Source: a virus. Taken from it: a stretch of DNA of 32,699 bases. Below the pieces are notes generated by a model that searched no databases, had not been told where the DNA came from, and worked only from the letters and a program-made list of their open reading frames with translations. The first letter of the stretch is position 1, and each line of letters starts with the position of its first letter. The translations under genes and the position numbers were made by a program. Location: positions 1 to 32,699 of the IMG/VR virus record IMGVR_UViG_3300029955_000092, one strand, 5' to 3'. Positions 1 through 8,487 of the stretch are shown in pieces.

Positions 1-1170
1 AAACTGTGAATTAGCAATCCAAAATGTCTGGTTATCGTTAGCTGAACTGGCGTCTGGCGTGACATAGCATTCGTAACCGTTTGCAGAGCCGCCGGCAAAC
101 GTAGCCGTTATGGCGAAGCAATACCAGCCGCCCGCTAAAGGAGTAACTACAACACCCCCGGCAGCTATATTCGTAATCGCGCCTGTGGCAATATTTACCG
201 TACTGTTAGCCTGCAGCGTTCCGCTGCCGTCATTAATGAACAGATCAACCGTGCAGGTTAGTGTGCCAACCAAAACATAAACAGAAAAAGTAGTTGCTAA
301 CCCTGAAAAATTAGTGGACGAAAAAGGTGTGCCTGCTGAAGTCCATCCGCAAACTGGCGCGGTAACTGCTGCGCTTAGTGTGATTAACGTAGCATCAGTT
401 GTACCGTCTGGTGACGTTGCATTATTATAGGTGGCCGTACATTGTGTCAGCACATTTAATGCTGCATTGTCCAGATAGTTAGTCCGGGGTGTTGTGTACT
501 GTAATTGGTTACCCTGCCACGTCGCGGCGTAAATAGAATTAATAACGACGGCAGGAAAAGCTGACCCGCCATCGGCTTCAGCAAAACCAAAAGCAAAAGG
601 CAACTGAACCTGCATAACATCAAACAGAACGCCGGTCGGTGGTGTGATCGCTCCTGTCTGCTTAATAATCGCTAATTCGTAAGGCTGCAGCGTAAATTCG
701 AAAGTCAGCCTGGCCTGCATGTTACCTAAATTTGTTACGTAAGCGTTTCCCCTGCCGGGGAATAACGCCATTAAAATCTGGTTGTAGGCAGATGACGTCG
801 ATGTGCTGATATTCATGAGCGCTTTAGCCAGAATAAGCGTCCTGAACACTGGATCTGACAACACGTAATTACTGGTTGTTTGCGTTCCGTTATAGAAATT
901 GGACTGCCCGAATTCCGCCGCGCTGGCTGTTGTTGCTTCTTCAAAACCAAATGGCATACCCGCAGGCAAACTCACCGTGTTACCGATATTAACGATACGC
1001 CCCCACACCTGCAGACCGTAGCCGGTCGCCGTTTCAATATTCCATACGTTATTGTAAAAATTATTGATATTAGTTGTTGGGTCTAACTCAGAATTCCATG
1101 CCTGAACCACACTATTTAGTGTTGGCGAATTGGCGTACTGAGCAAGAATTGTTTGTTCTAAATTTTGCAT
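1..1170 (-). CDS. DUF2612-type phage baseplate/tail protein, 3' end beyond window
   Basis: The frame is open for 390 codons from an ATG at 1170 to the window edge, so the C-terminus is missing. The N-terminus has an acidic and aromatic region, then the motif VWGRIVNIG (near residues 56-64), then FGFEEA, then FRTLILAKALMNIS. This order is typical of DUF2612 proteins, which follow the J protein in many contractile-tail phages and are thought to be peripheral baseplate parts. A second FAFGFAEADGG segment begins the middle region. The last 130 visible residues are threonine- and serine-rich beta sequence, resembling a carbohydrate-binding-type sandwich that could carry receptor contacts. The start lies one base after the stop of the J gene, which implies translational coupling. 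Family assignment is from motif recognition; the function of the C-terminal part is inference. Confidence 0.8.
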   Translation of the reverse strand, partial: MQNLEQTILAQYANSPTLNSVVQAWNSELDPTTNINNFYNNVWNIETATGYGLQVWGRIVNIGNTVSLPAGMPFGFEEATTASAAEFGQSNFYNGTQTTSNYVLSDPVFRTLILAKALMNISTSTSSAYNQILMALFPGRGNAYVTNLGNMQARLTFEFTLQPYELAIIKQTGAITPPTGVLFDVMQVQLPFAFGFAEADGGSAFPAVVINSIYAATWQGNQLQYTTPRTNYLDNAALNVLTQCTATYNNATSPDGTTDATLITLSAAVTAPVCGWTSAGTPFSSTNFSGLATTFSVYVLVGTLTCTVDLFINDGSGTLQANSTVNIATGAITNIAAGGVVVTPLAGGWYCFAITATFAGGSANGYECYVTPDASSANDNQTFWIANSQF

Positions 1171-1171
1171 A

Positions 1172-2584
1172 TTAAGAGAAAACTACGGCGATATTCGTTG
1201 CTGATAAAGTCGGAACCTGATTCGCTGCCATCAACACCGAACTTAGCGTCGGTGCTGTAACGCCTAATTCTATTGAGTAAATAACCGCCCACGAACCGAG
1301 CGCGGCAATATTAGCGTAGTATCTGCTGGAATAAAGAGAACTGCCAATACGCGCCTTAGTGCCGCCGTCTTGCCCTGCAAAAGACTGAATTACCGCAGCC
1401 TGAACTAAAGCGATAGCGTTAGAAGGCGTATTACTATTTAACTGCATAGAAATACTAAACAGTATTGGTGTGGCCGCCGGTGTTTCAAAAGCAATCTGAT
1501 AAGACGGGTAGGGCGGGTTATAACCTGAAGCGGTGTCATACACTGTCACGGTCGTATTTCCGTTGTAGTTACACCCGGGACTGACGTTAGCCCACAAGGC
1601 GTTACCGATTGCTTGTGCAACGCCGCCATATACAGACGCATAAATTGAGTTGGGCAGCAACTGAACACCGCCTACTGCACAGGTGATGGATTCACTGCCG
1701 ACAGTCTGTGAAAAATTCAGCGCGTATGTTCCCGTACTACCTGTGCCTGTACCCAGCGATGTGATATAAGTGCCTTGCGTAATACCGCTTCCTGTCAGCA
1801 TCTGATTGACCGCAACAGTACCGGATGCTACTGCAGTAACAGTGAACGTTGTGCCTGAAATACTGCCTGTAACAACAGCGCCGCTCGCAATGGGTAGCGG
1901 GTTCTGAATAACGTAAACATCTTCCACGCCAGCTACGGCGAATAAGGCCGACACAACCGCCGGCAGACTACCTTGCGCATTAATCGCGACAGATTGTTCG
2001 CGGCGCAATTCGAATGCCTGGGGTGTCTCCGTGTTGTACCCGACTACACCTGCAGCCGGGTTGTAAATGCTGTTCCAGCCAGGTACCGTTTTGTAAATAG
2101 AACTTAAATAGCCGATAGGGCAGGCGATAGGTCCGGCGGTACTGCATTCAAACGTCAGCGATATACTGCCGCCTGTTGGGATTGTTCCGCCTGCTGTGGC
2201 CAGATAGATATTGCCTGCCTGATCGATCGCCGTAGCGTTAATAGGTATAATTGCCCCGACAGCGCCTATGCAGGTGCAGGTAACGACAGTGGCCTGCGCA
2301 GCGATACGGGTCATAAAATAAATGCGCCCGATAGCGTCTTGCATCCGCCCGGAAGAAAACGCAGGGTCGACATTATTCATCAGCGTCAAAAACTGACTAT
2401 TCACGTCGCCAATAATCGCTGTCAGCGATGTCGCTAACTGACCTTGGGGCGATGTCAGTGCAGGATTAAGATTACCGCCGAAAGCCTGGTTTAAATCCGC
2501 CTGAACGCCAGTCAGTATTGCTTCTTCAGTTGGCGGTACCCAACCGTTCGTGCCTATACTTGGAAATGGTACGTTTGTCGACAT
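1172..2584 (-). CDS. Baseplate J-like protein (Mu gp47 / T4 gp6-like wedge) with inserted repeat module
   Basis: 470 residues. The N-terminus (about 20-100: plan for [41 protein letters not shown]) and the core with [17 protein letters not shown] near 190-206 are characteristic of baseplate J proteins, which form the wedge ring around the tail hub. The C-terminus has the usual [20 protein letters not shown] stretch near 407-426. Residues about 237-302 are a serine/glycine/threonine-rich module placed between QNPLPIASG and [17 protein letters not shown]; in ordinary J proteins these two ends are close together. The same module occurs in the sheath and cement proteins here. AGGA precedes the ATG by six bases. 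The family call is strong; the insertion is seen directly by comparison with the remembered family pattern. Confidence 0.9.
   Translation of the reverse strand: MSTNVPFPSIGTNGWVPPTEEAILTGVQADLNQAFGGNLNPALTSPQGQLATSLTAIIGDVNSQFLTLMNNVDPAFSSGRMQDAIGRIYFMTRIAAQATVVTCTCIGAVGAIIPINATAIDQAGNIYLATAGGTIPTGGSISLTFECSTAGPIACPIGYLSSIYKTVPGWNSIYNPAAGVVGYNTETPQAFELRREQSVAINAQGSLPAVVSALFAVAGVEDVYVIQNPLPIASGAVVTGSISGTTFTVTAVASGTVAVNQMLTGSGITQGTYITSLGTGTGSTGTYALNFSQTVGSESITCAVGGVQLLPNSIYASVYGGVAQAIGNALWANVSPGCNYNGNTTVTVYDTASGYNPPYPSYQIAFETPAATPILFSISMQLNSNTPSNAIALVQAAVIQSFAGQDGGTKARIGSSLYSSRYYANIAALGSWAVIYSIELGVTAPTLSSVLMAANQVPTLSATNIAVVFS
1679..1876 (-). repeat. Protein-level repeat module, copy inside baseplate J
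   Basis: Encodes J residues about 237-302, pattern [21 protein letters not shown], then [13 protein letters not shown] and [11 protein letters not shown]. The same pattern recurs in the sheath (10582-10962) and cement protein (15044-15607). Similarity is clear in protein but degraded in DNA, so the copies are not recent duplications. Confidence 0.75.
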
Positions 2585-2617
2585 TGAGAATCCTAATTAT
2601 TAATAGCCTGGTACCAT

Positions 2618-3709
2618 TTAATTCAAAATGACGTAATTATAAATACTGGTGTCTGAGGTAGCGCAAATAACAACAAAAGACGTCGCGCTGGTAATCGTTT
2701 TAATGTTTGGCGTCCATGAAACAGTACCGCCTGGGGTATTCGTTGAGATGATAACGTTAGACGTTGATAATATATTCGTGTTTGTGATCGTGATCGATCC
2801 CCCCGATGTGCAGGTAAATGTGCCTGCACGCCCACTGGTCAGTGTTACGCTGTTTGTGCTGACTGATCCGCCGTACACATTAACCGCTGTAGCCGCTAAG
2901 GTGGCGTAGCCTGCCGTTAAGCCGGGCACATTTAAACTGTAGCTTGGTGTGGTACCGCCAACAAGAACGCCTGACCCTGTTGGTAATCTGGTTGGGGTGC
3001 CGCTGGCGCCGCCGTAAATCAGATCGCCCGCCGTCGTCATCGGGTTAGTGAAGCCTCCTGGTGAAGTGCCCCAAATAAAAGATGTGCCGTTCCACTCTAA
3101 AAATGTTGATGATGATACCGGCGCCGTGATATAGGCCGTCACACCTGGCGCTGTCTGGTAGGAAATAGTATTCGTGGTCCCGCCCGCTGTAGCGGTCGCT
3201 TCAGCGGCCAATGTAGTTGTTGCTGCGTTTCCGCTAATATTACAAGCAGCGCACGTACCTGTCAGATTCGTTATATCGCCTGACGCTGGCATACCCAGCG
3301 CAGGGGCGACTAAAGTGCCGCCGTTAGATAAAACAACGTTACCTGTTCCGGTTGTAGCGTAAGAAGGAAGCCATGCAGATCCGGACGAATTAGGTATCCC
3401 GGCACCTGGGTAAGTAAATGACCCGCCGCCGCCCGGCGCCCAGTAAGGCGGTACACCAGGACCGTTAGATGTTAGTACGTAGCTACTCAGACCGTAGTTA
3501 TTAAGCGTCTGGCTGTCGCCGTAACCGTTTCCCAGCATCACACCGTATTTTAAGAGTGGGCCAGAGGTATAAGTTACGCGTGCAGTAAAAGCATTATTCA
3601 GGGATGTCGCTGTTACTGTCTGACCTTCAGACCAGGGAAATCCTGTTGTCTGCGAATAAAGCAGTGCACCCGCCGACAGAAACAGCACAAACACGATAAT
3701 TTTTTTCAT
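2618..3709 (-). CDS. Tail-fibre-like protein with an N-terminal Sec signal-like segment
   Basis: An ATG at 3715 overlaps the previous stop, but AGGA sits directly against it. The ATG at 3709 has AGGA at a five-base spacing and is preferred, giving 363 residues. The N-terminus MKKIIVFVLFLSAGALLYSQ has two lysines, a hydrophobic core and a small-residue cleavage region, like a signal peptide. The next residues, WSEGQTVTATSLNNAF, match the usual start of phage tail fibres. The middle holds fibre-type low-complexity sequence such as GTGNVVLSNGGTLVAPALG and NPMTTAGDLIYGG. The C-terminus is beta-rich and has no chaperone domain that I recognise. It lies between the gp25-like and J genes, an unusual place for a fibre. 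It may be a virion fibre with a fortuitous hydrophobic start, or a secreted/anchored adhesin made during infection. Confidence 0.7.
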   Translation of the reverse strand: MKKIIVFVLFLSAGALLYSQTTGFPWSEGQTVTATSLNNAFTARVTYTSGPLLKYGVMLGNGYGDSQTLNNYGLSSYVLTSNGPGVPPYWAPGGGGSFTYPGAGIPNSSGSAWLPSYATTGTGNVVLSNGGTLVAPALGMPASGDITNLTGTCAACNISGNAATTTLAAEATATAGGTTNTISYQTAPGVTAYITAPVSSSTFLEWNGTSFIWGTSPGGFTNPMTTAGDLIYGGASGTPTRLPTGSGVLVGGTTPSYSLNVPGLTAGYATLAATAVNVYGGSVSTNSVTLTSGRAGTFTCTSGGSITITNTNILSTSNVIISTNTPGGTVSWTPNIKTITSATSFVVICATSDTSIYNYVILN

Positions 3710-3711
3710 AG

Positions 3712-4149
3712 TCATCCTAAAATGTCGCCGCCGCCTAACACGGATGCATCTAATGTGAATGTTTGCGCGCCCTGTACGCCTTGCCCGCCTGATAGTGGTA
3801 CAGCCAGAGCTGCTGTTGCGCCGGTTACAGACGTCACCTGAAGCTGACCGTATAAACTGCGGTTAACAAGCCCGGTAAAAAACAGTTGTGTCGAAGCGAT
3901 ATCAGGTGTTGTATTCGCTGCTGCAATAGCGTTAGCGCGGATCAGTTCATAGGGTATAGGGGTGACACCGAAAATCTGAGTGAAATAAGGCAGTCCTTGC
4001 GTCGTATCATAATAAACTTCGCCTGCGAATGTCCTGACGGTACTGGCCGCGTCTTGCACCAGTGAGTAAGGTTCGGTTGACATTGCGATGTTACCGAAAG
4101 CATCTTGCGCTAAATCCCAGGTCGACGGCAGCAAAAATAATGTGTTCAT
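3712..4149 (-). CDS. gp25/Mu gp46-like baseplate wedge protein
   Basis: 145 residues. The pattern WDLAQDAFGNIAMSTEPYSLVQDAASTVRTFAGEVYYDTTQGLPYF is typical of the small gp25/W-like wedge proteins: a D-x-x-G-N-I-A start, a V-R-T-F-x-G-E helix and the Y-D-x-x-x-G-x-P-Y motif. These proteins join baseplate J proteins to the tail tube and sheath end. The C-terminal 50 residues are a small beta region. Its ATG shares one base with the stop of the spike gene, and its own stop overlaps the fibre gene start, so it is translated as part of a coupled chain. The family call rests on these motifs and on position between spike and J. Confidence 0.82.
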   Translation of the reverse strand: MNTLFLLPSTWDLAQDAFGNIAMSTEPYSLVQDAASTVRTFAGEVYYDTTQGLPYFTQIFGVTPIPYELIRANAIAAANTTPDIASTQLFFTGLVNRSLYGQLQVTSVTGATAALAVPLSGGQGVQGAQTFTLDASVLGGGDILG

Positions 4150-4925
4150 TAAACTGTAGTTCCTGTGTTGATAGTTGAACTGCCGGTCTGTACGTTAACC
4201 ACCTGATGATGGTGCGTAGTTAAACTGTGACCCCCACCTACTGCTGTTGTTACATCGCCAGTCGCCGCCACGCTGCCTGTCACCACTGCGTTACCGTTAA
4301 CCGTAAATGTAGGTGTCGTCACTGTGACCGACGATGTTGCGTTAAGCTCTATAGTAGGTGCAACTAATTTAATATCCGTTGCCTGCAGCTCGATCAGATT
4401 TGGCGATACCAGCGTTATACCGGTCGCACTGAACTGAACGTATTGCGTTGGTATCCCATTCAAAAATCCGCCAAAATACACGCCATCTGACATGGAAAAC
4501 CGACGGTTCGAATCGGGGTTGCTTAGTAACGGATTATTAGGTGTGCCTGCCGTAGAGGATGACGCTGACGCGCTATTAGCCACGACCTTACTGATGTCTT
4601 TTTCAACAAAAACTGCCAGCCCGATATCGCCTTTTTGTGGGTCTAAAATTATTGCGTTCGCCCCTCCCTGCATACGGAAATAAGGCACACCACTCAAAAT
4701 AGAATGAGGTATAGCGTTACCGTATCCATCCGTCTGATTAATTAGGGGCTGTACGCTAACGAATCCAACCGCGGCGTCTGTGCCCGTATTAGTGACTGAA
4801 ACAACCTGCACTAATGTTGCTGTGTGTTTGCGATTTAGTATTTGGGTTATTGTGTAGATCAGCGCGTTATAGTCGCCCTGCATATTAGCTGCAGTCGCCG
4901 TACTCTGATAAGCATCATCATCCAA
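4149..4925 (-). CDS. Baseplate central spike, Gp138-type OB domain plus beta-helix tip
   Basis: 258 residues from a TTG start at 4925; AAGGGG lies seven bases upstream, and no ATG lies closer in frame until residue 15. Residues about 20-115 resemble the Gp138 N-terminal OB-fold (TATLVQVVSV, FVSVQPLINQTDGYG, PQKGDIGLAVFVEKD). Residues about 160-225 are short alternating hydrophobic strands (ITLVSPNLIELQATDIKLVAPTIEL in outline), the pattern of an intertwined trimeric beta-helix. Near the end is G-G-H233-S-L-T-T-H238-H-H. In P2 gpV and phi92 gp138, histidines at the spike apex bind iron, so these are candidate metal ligands. It is the membrane-piercing needle at the centre of the baseplate and overlaps the hub gene by eight bases. 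Confidence 0.82.
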   Translation of the reverse strand: MDDDAYQSTATAANMQGDYNALIYTITQILNRKHTATLVQVVSVTNTGTDAAVGFVSVQPLINQTDGYGNAIPHSILSGVPYFRMQGGANAIILDPQKGDIGLAVFVEKDISKVVANSASASSSTAGTPNNPLLSNPDSNRRFSMSDGVYFGGFLNGIPTQYVQFSATGITLVSPNLIELQATDIKLVAPTIELNATSSVTVTTPTFTVNGNAVVTGSVAATGDVTTAVGGGHSLTTHHHQVVNVQTGSSTINTGTTV

Positions 4926-5808
4926 CCCATATCCCCTTTAATACTGTGAACCACGCGCCGCCCGGCGTTTCGCTTTCCAGCGTATGTACAGCAGAAGCAA
5001 TGGTCCAGGTGTTATTAGCCAGTGTTAATGCGCTGTCAGTTACCGTAAATCGGTTGCCCTGACTCAGATTCGGTAAAAATACAGTTTTTATATCAACCCC
5101 CTGTTGTGAAAAAGTAGGGTAACTAACCAGACCGTTACTAGGCGATATGATAGGTATTAACCCTATATTCGGGATAAAACCATTCACCGGCCATATCGTC
5201 AATACGCCTAATTCTATTTTATAATTTACACCTGCCGCCGCCGCGCATTCACGGATCTGATCTAAGCCTGACCCTGGAAGATACATATTAGTCAGTGTCG
5301 TAGCAATATTTTGCGGATTGGAATAAGTCAGATTAAGTGAAGGCACCGCATTATTCATACCTGCTACGATAGCCTGAAATATCGTATTTATGGACGTTGT
5401 ACCAGGAAAACTTGAGGCGTTCACCGGCAACACTGCGTGCCATAAATAGGCTATCGCGGTAATATTCAATGCTGAATCGGGCGGCGACGCAAAGTCACCC
5501 CAAGCGGTGATAATCGAGCCTGTAAAAATAGTTGTCAATGCTGAACCGCTATTTCCGACCGCAACCCGTACTGTATTACCGCCTTTGTACTGGCCTAAAA
5601 TTTGGCCAAGACATGTTAACTGGTTAATTAGCGGAAGCGTTACCCCGGATATACGCAACTGTACGGCGGCGCCAGCATCGCCGCCATGAATCTGACAATC
5701 GCACCGGACACGATAACCTGACAACGTTACGCTACTACCAAGACCGTTTCCAAAATCGCCTGTACCTAATGTGAGCGTGACTTCAATGACACGTTTAACG
5801 AAACTCAT
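4918..5808 (-). CDS. Baseplate hub protein (gp27/gpD-like)
   Basis: 296 residues from the ATG at 5808, which overlaps the plug stop codon as TGATG; a TTG one codon earlier is less likely. The N-terminus, residues 1-100, is beta sequence with ISGVTLPLINQLTCLG. The middle is mixed, with FQAIVAGMNNAVP and a helix around DQIRECAAAAGVNYKIE. The C-terminus, W-T-I-A-S-A-V-H-T-L-E-S-E-T-P-G-G-A-W-F, matches the closing motif of hub proteins (short beta segment, H-x-L, P-G-G-x-W). Such proteins form the trimeric hub between tail tube and spike. It is sandwiched between plug and spike, the expected order. I see no enzyme domain in it. Confidence 0.75.
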   Translation of the reverse strand: MSFVKRVIEVTLTLGTGDFGNGLGSSVTLSGYRVRCDCQIHGGDAGAAVQLRISGVTLPLINQLTCLGQILGQYKGGNTVRVAVGNSGSALTTIFTGSIITAWGDFASPPDSALNITAIAYLWHAVLPVNASSFPGTTSINTIFQAIVAGMNNAVPSLNLTYSNPQNIATTLTNMYLPGSGLDQIRECAAAAGVNYKIELGVLTIWPVNGFIPNIGLIPIISPSNGLVSYPTFSQQGVDIKTVFLPNLSQGNRFTVTDSALTLANNTWTIASAVHTLESETPGGAWFTVLKGIWVG

Positions 5809-6119
5809 CAACCTGCCCCGTTCAAATCAGATACCTGTAAATAATAAAGAAGATATCGCGCGCCGAGTCCCGGACTACTTGGGGGATTTGTTCCCTGCGT
5901 ATCGTAAAAAGCCAGATCACCCAGAAAACCGAGATAGGTATTCTGGACTATTTTGGTCCAGTTATTGCACAGTACGCCGCCCACAATAAGTGTGCCGCCT
6001 ACATACAGATCGCAAAAGAATCCGGTCGACTTCTGGTATAAATTAATTGTGCAATTCTGGCCGCCTAACCCTACCGTGATCGTTTGTGCATATTCATCAA
6101 TCAGCGGGATAGTTTGCAT
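5808..6119 (-). CDS. Phage baseplate plug family protein (DUF6983-like)
   Basis: 103 residues. The pattern MQTIPLIDEYAQTITVGLGG, NLYQKSTGFFCDLYVGG, GGVLCNNWTKIVQNTYLGFLGDL, FYDTQG, GLGARYLLYYL matches the small plug family found next to hub and tape-measure genes. The family marks are a repeated Y-V-G/G-x-x-L-C, the Y-L-G-F-x-G-D-L block, D-T-Q-G and the GLG-x-R/Y-L-L-Y end. It is thought to occupy the baseplate centre and help position hub and spike. The sequence is one compact beta domain with no signal peptide or membrane segment. Start is an ATG with no strong Shine-Dalgarno site but close coupling to the gene before it. Confidence 0.8.
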   Translation of the reverse strand: MQTIPLIDEYAQTITVGLGGQNCTINLYQKSTGFFCDLYVGGTLIVGGVLCNNWTKIVQNTYLGFLGDLAFYDTQGTNPPSSPGLGARYLLYYLQVSDLNGAG

Positions 6120-6121
6120 AG

Positions 6122-6811
6122 CTAATTTCCTAAAACAGTCGAGGCCGCCGGGGCGTTAACCGGCGGTGGTTGGGGTGTTACCTGATTTGGCTGGGCCGCA
6201 GCACCATCAGGTTGCGCCGTATTGCTAAATGCTGCAGAAGTACTAACCCTGATTTCGACCAGCGAAATATCAGCGACAATCATACCGGCACCCTGACCAG
6301 ATGTGCGCCGGTAATCAAACCCGGTGATATTCGCATTCAGGTATGTTTTTTCTGGCGTGACAATATCATACAGATCGAAACTGGCTTCCAATGTTTCTAA
6401 ATCATCTAAAAAAAATGCCCTGTTAGCCGACCCGTCAGGTCCGTTGCTGCCAACAGCCATCTGTATCCGTGCCTCATAGGGTTTTGCAATTTTATTGTAC
6501 TGCCCAAAGGAGCCGCCTTCAACTGGATAATCTGGTACGCTCGATTCTTTATGGTATTCAAGTGACAGCACTGTATCTGGCTGCAAGACCGGTACACCAT
6601 TAAGATAAATACCCCACTGCAGTTTAATCGGCGTTTGAGTGATACCTGCGTATATGCCGTTATAAATTGCCTGATTAACGCCCTGATTATTGGCTTGCTG
6701 CGCGGAGTTAACTAAACCGTTAGCGCCGATAATAATATCGGAAGTCAGCAAAACCGCAACGTCGACGGCTAAACCGATATCGTTAACCAGTTGGGGGATA
6801 CCTGAACCCAT
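6122..6811 (-). CDS. Baseplate/tail adaptor protein, conserved in contractile-tail phages
   Basis: 229 residues. The N-terminus has small-residue helices (residues 1-50). The middle has VLSLEYHKESSVPDYPVEGGSF, GQYNKIAKPYEARIQM and LETLEASFDLYDIVTPEKTY, then NANITGFDYRRTSGQGAGMIVADISLVEIR. The S-x-V-x-D-Y-P-V-E-x-G-x-F block and the late D-Y-R-R-T block are a recurring pattern in phage proteins encoded between tape measure and plug, presumed to link tail tube and baseplate hub. The last 35 residues are proline/alanine/glutamine-rich and probably disordered. Its ATG overlaps the tape-measure stop as TAATG. I do not recall a settled name for the family, so the role is mainly from position. Confidence 0.65.
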   Translation of the reverse strand: MGSGIPQLVNDIGLAVDVAVLLTSDIIIGANGLVNSAQQANNQGVNQAIYNGIYAGITQTPIKLQWGIYLNGVPVLQPDTVLSLEYHKESSVPDYPVEGGSFGQYNKIAKPYEARIQMAVGSNGPDGSANRAFFLDDLETLEASFDLYDIVTPEKTYLNANITGFDYRRTSGQGAGMIVADISLVEIRVSTSAAFSNTAQPDGAAAQPNQVTPQPPPVNAPAASTVLGN

Positions 6812-8487
6812 TATTGCACTCCAGTCGTCGCCATCGCCACCTGAATCGCAGGTTTAATCGTCCCTGCAATACCTGGTGCATCGGTTGCTGCTGTTTTTAT
6901 ATTAACTGAATCGATATTCACCGTAGTTGATGACGAATTACTGGCGCTCTTGCCCACTGCTGTTGCATTCGCCCCGAGCGCCCCCGCGTAGCCTAGCCGT
7001 TTTTTCAAAGACGATGATAACTCTGCAGCGCTCGGCGCTTCATAAATACGGGCGAATGATTCAGTCATTGCACCTACTGACGATCCTGACAAGGCGTTTT
7101 TATACCTTAAGTTCGTATCCAATTCATATTTCAGAAATTTCAGTTGTTCATCTTCAGTGCTACCTTCAACGCCATGCCCGAACATTTTTTTGAACGCATC
7201 TTGCCGCGCGCCGCGCCATTGACCTAACCCTCTCGCACCTTGCCCTCCGCCCCGCGGATTGTAAGCTCCGGTATCTAGCCCACTTTCAGCTTGTAAATTT
7301 CCTGCGATGGCGCGCGCCTGATCCGTCGTATAGCCCATCGCTTTTAATTTATTAGTGATGCGCAATTTTTTTTCATTTAAATTAGTCGCGTTTTCGTATC
7401 CCTGAACGCGTAATGCTTGCTGATACTCTGGATTCGCATCATTTAACGTGTGCCCGGTTGCTGTGGTGCCGCCAACATAGTTATTTGGATCGTTTTTATC
7501 GATTACGCCGTCTTTGTAGGTGTATCCATTTTTACCTTTAACGCGGGGGGTATCCCCTGTCGGCGAACTATCGCCTATAACCCATTTTAATTTACGAGCT
7601 AGCCACACTAAAGCGTCGCCTACATCAGCTGCGCCTTGCGTTAATTTATCTAAATCAGTCTGAAATTCCGGGGTTAACAAATAGTCTGCGAATTTTTTTA
7701 TCGCTGGCATAAAATGATTTAACACGCTAAGCCCAGCAGCCGATAAACTATTAGTTACTTTGTTCCATTCTTTACGTAAACTTTCAGAATCCGCAGCTAG
7801 TTTTAATTCCTGATCAACTAAAGCTTTATTCGCCTGCAATAATTTTTTAGCTCCTTCCGGGCCATCTTTCAGAATCGGGTACAAACTTAGCGCGATACCC
7901 AGTTCGGATGTCGCTAAATTGCCTGCTGCTTCAGCTTGCCCCTGCGAGCCGCCTTTATTTAGTACGTTATTCCTTACACGCGCAATGGCTTCTGATTTTT
8001 TAAGCAGTAAATCTAATCCGTCTGAAGCACCAGAAATATCGACACCATTGACCAGAACGCCCTGACTAACTTCACGGTATTTATGAAATCGCGCAAACTC
8101 ATCATTCGCTTTAGAGATTGCGGCTGTGGCTTCTTCAGCCGTTCCCCCTGCCTGTTCAGCTGCTACGCGCCACTCAAAAATACTGCGCTTATTTAACGCA
8201 AAATTAGTCGACATTCGCTCTACTGATGCCGTCATATCCAGCATACCGCCGATAAACGACTTAACGCCTGCCCCCGCAACAAGCAGCCCTATAACTGCAA
8301 ACAATTCCCGTTTCAGAGAGCTGAACGCGGCTACTGATGCTTTACCTGCCTTTTCTATTTGCTGACCCGTTTTAACGGACTGACGTTCCATATCTGTCAA
8401 CGCTTTGGCCGCGTCTTTCTGCCCCTGCGTGAAGCCTTTAGCGTCAAGCCCTAACGATACAACAAAAGAATCAATTACTGTCGGCAT
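6811..8487 (-). CDS. Tail tape measure protein with phage-tail lysozyme domain
   Basis: 558 residues. The first 20 residues (VIDSFVVSLGLDAKGFTQG) are the usual start of tape measure proteins; residues 20-60 are helical. Residues 61-82 are a hydrophobic, membrane-spanning-length helix, followed by helical sequence to about 305. A D/G/N-rich linker (310-350) precedes residues about 374-501, which match the phage tail lysozyme family: helix, AIAGNLQAESGLD with candidate catalytic Glu401, GARGLGQWRGARQDAF, and a late R-x-G-Y-A. This domain would cut peptidoglycan during DNA entry. Length is modest for a tape measure, predicting a fairly short tail. Its ATG overlaps the chaperone frameshift stop (TAATG), so its translation may depend on frameshifting ribosomes. 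A Zn-like motif or second enzyme is not seen. Confidence 0.85.
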   Translation of the reverse strand: MPTVIDSFVVSLGLDAKGFTQGQKDAAKALTDMERQSVKTGQQIEKAGKASVAAFSSLKRELFAVIGLLVAGAGVKSFIGGMLDMTASVERMSTNFALNKRSIFEWRVAAEQAGGTAEEATAAISKANDEFARFHKYREVSQGVLVNGVDISGASDGLDLLLKKSEAIARVRNNVLNKGGSQGQAEAAGNLATSELGIALSLYPILKDGPEGAKKLLQANKALVDQELKLAADSESLRKEWNKVTNSLSAAGLSVLNHFMPAIKKFADYLLTPEFQTDLDKLTQGAADVGDALVWLARKLKWVIGDSSPTGDTPRVKGKNGYTYKDGVIDKNDPNNYVGGTTATGHTLNDANPEYQQALRVQGYENATNLNEKKLRITNKLKAMGYTTDQARAIAGNLQAESGLDTGAYNPRGGGQGARGLGQWRGARQDAFKKMFGHGVEGSTEDEQLKFLKYELDTNLRYKNALSGSSVGAMTESFARIYEAPSAAELSSSLKKRLGYAGALGANATAVGKSASNSSSTTVNIDSVNIKTAATDAPGIAGTIKPAIQVAMATTGVQ

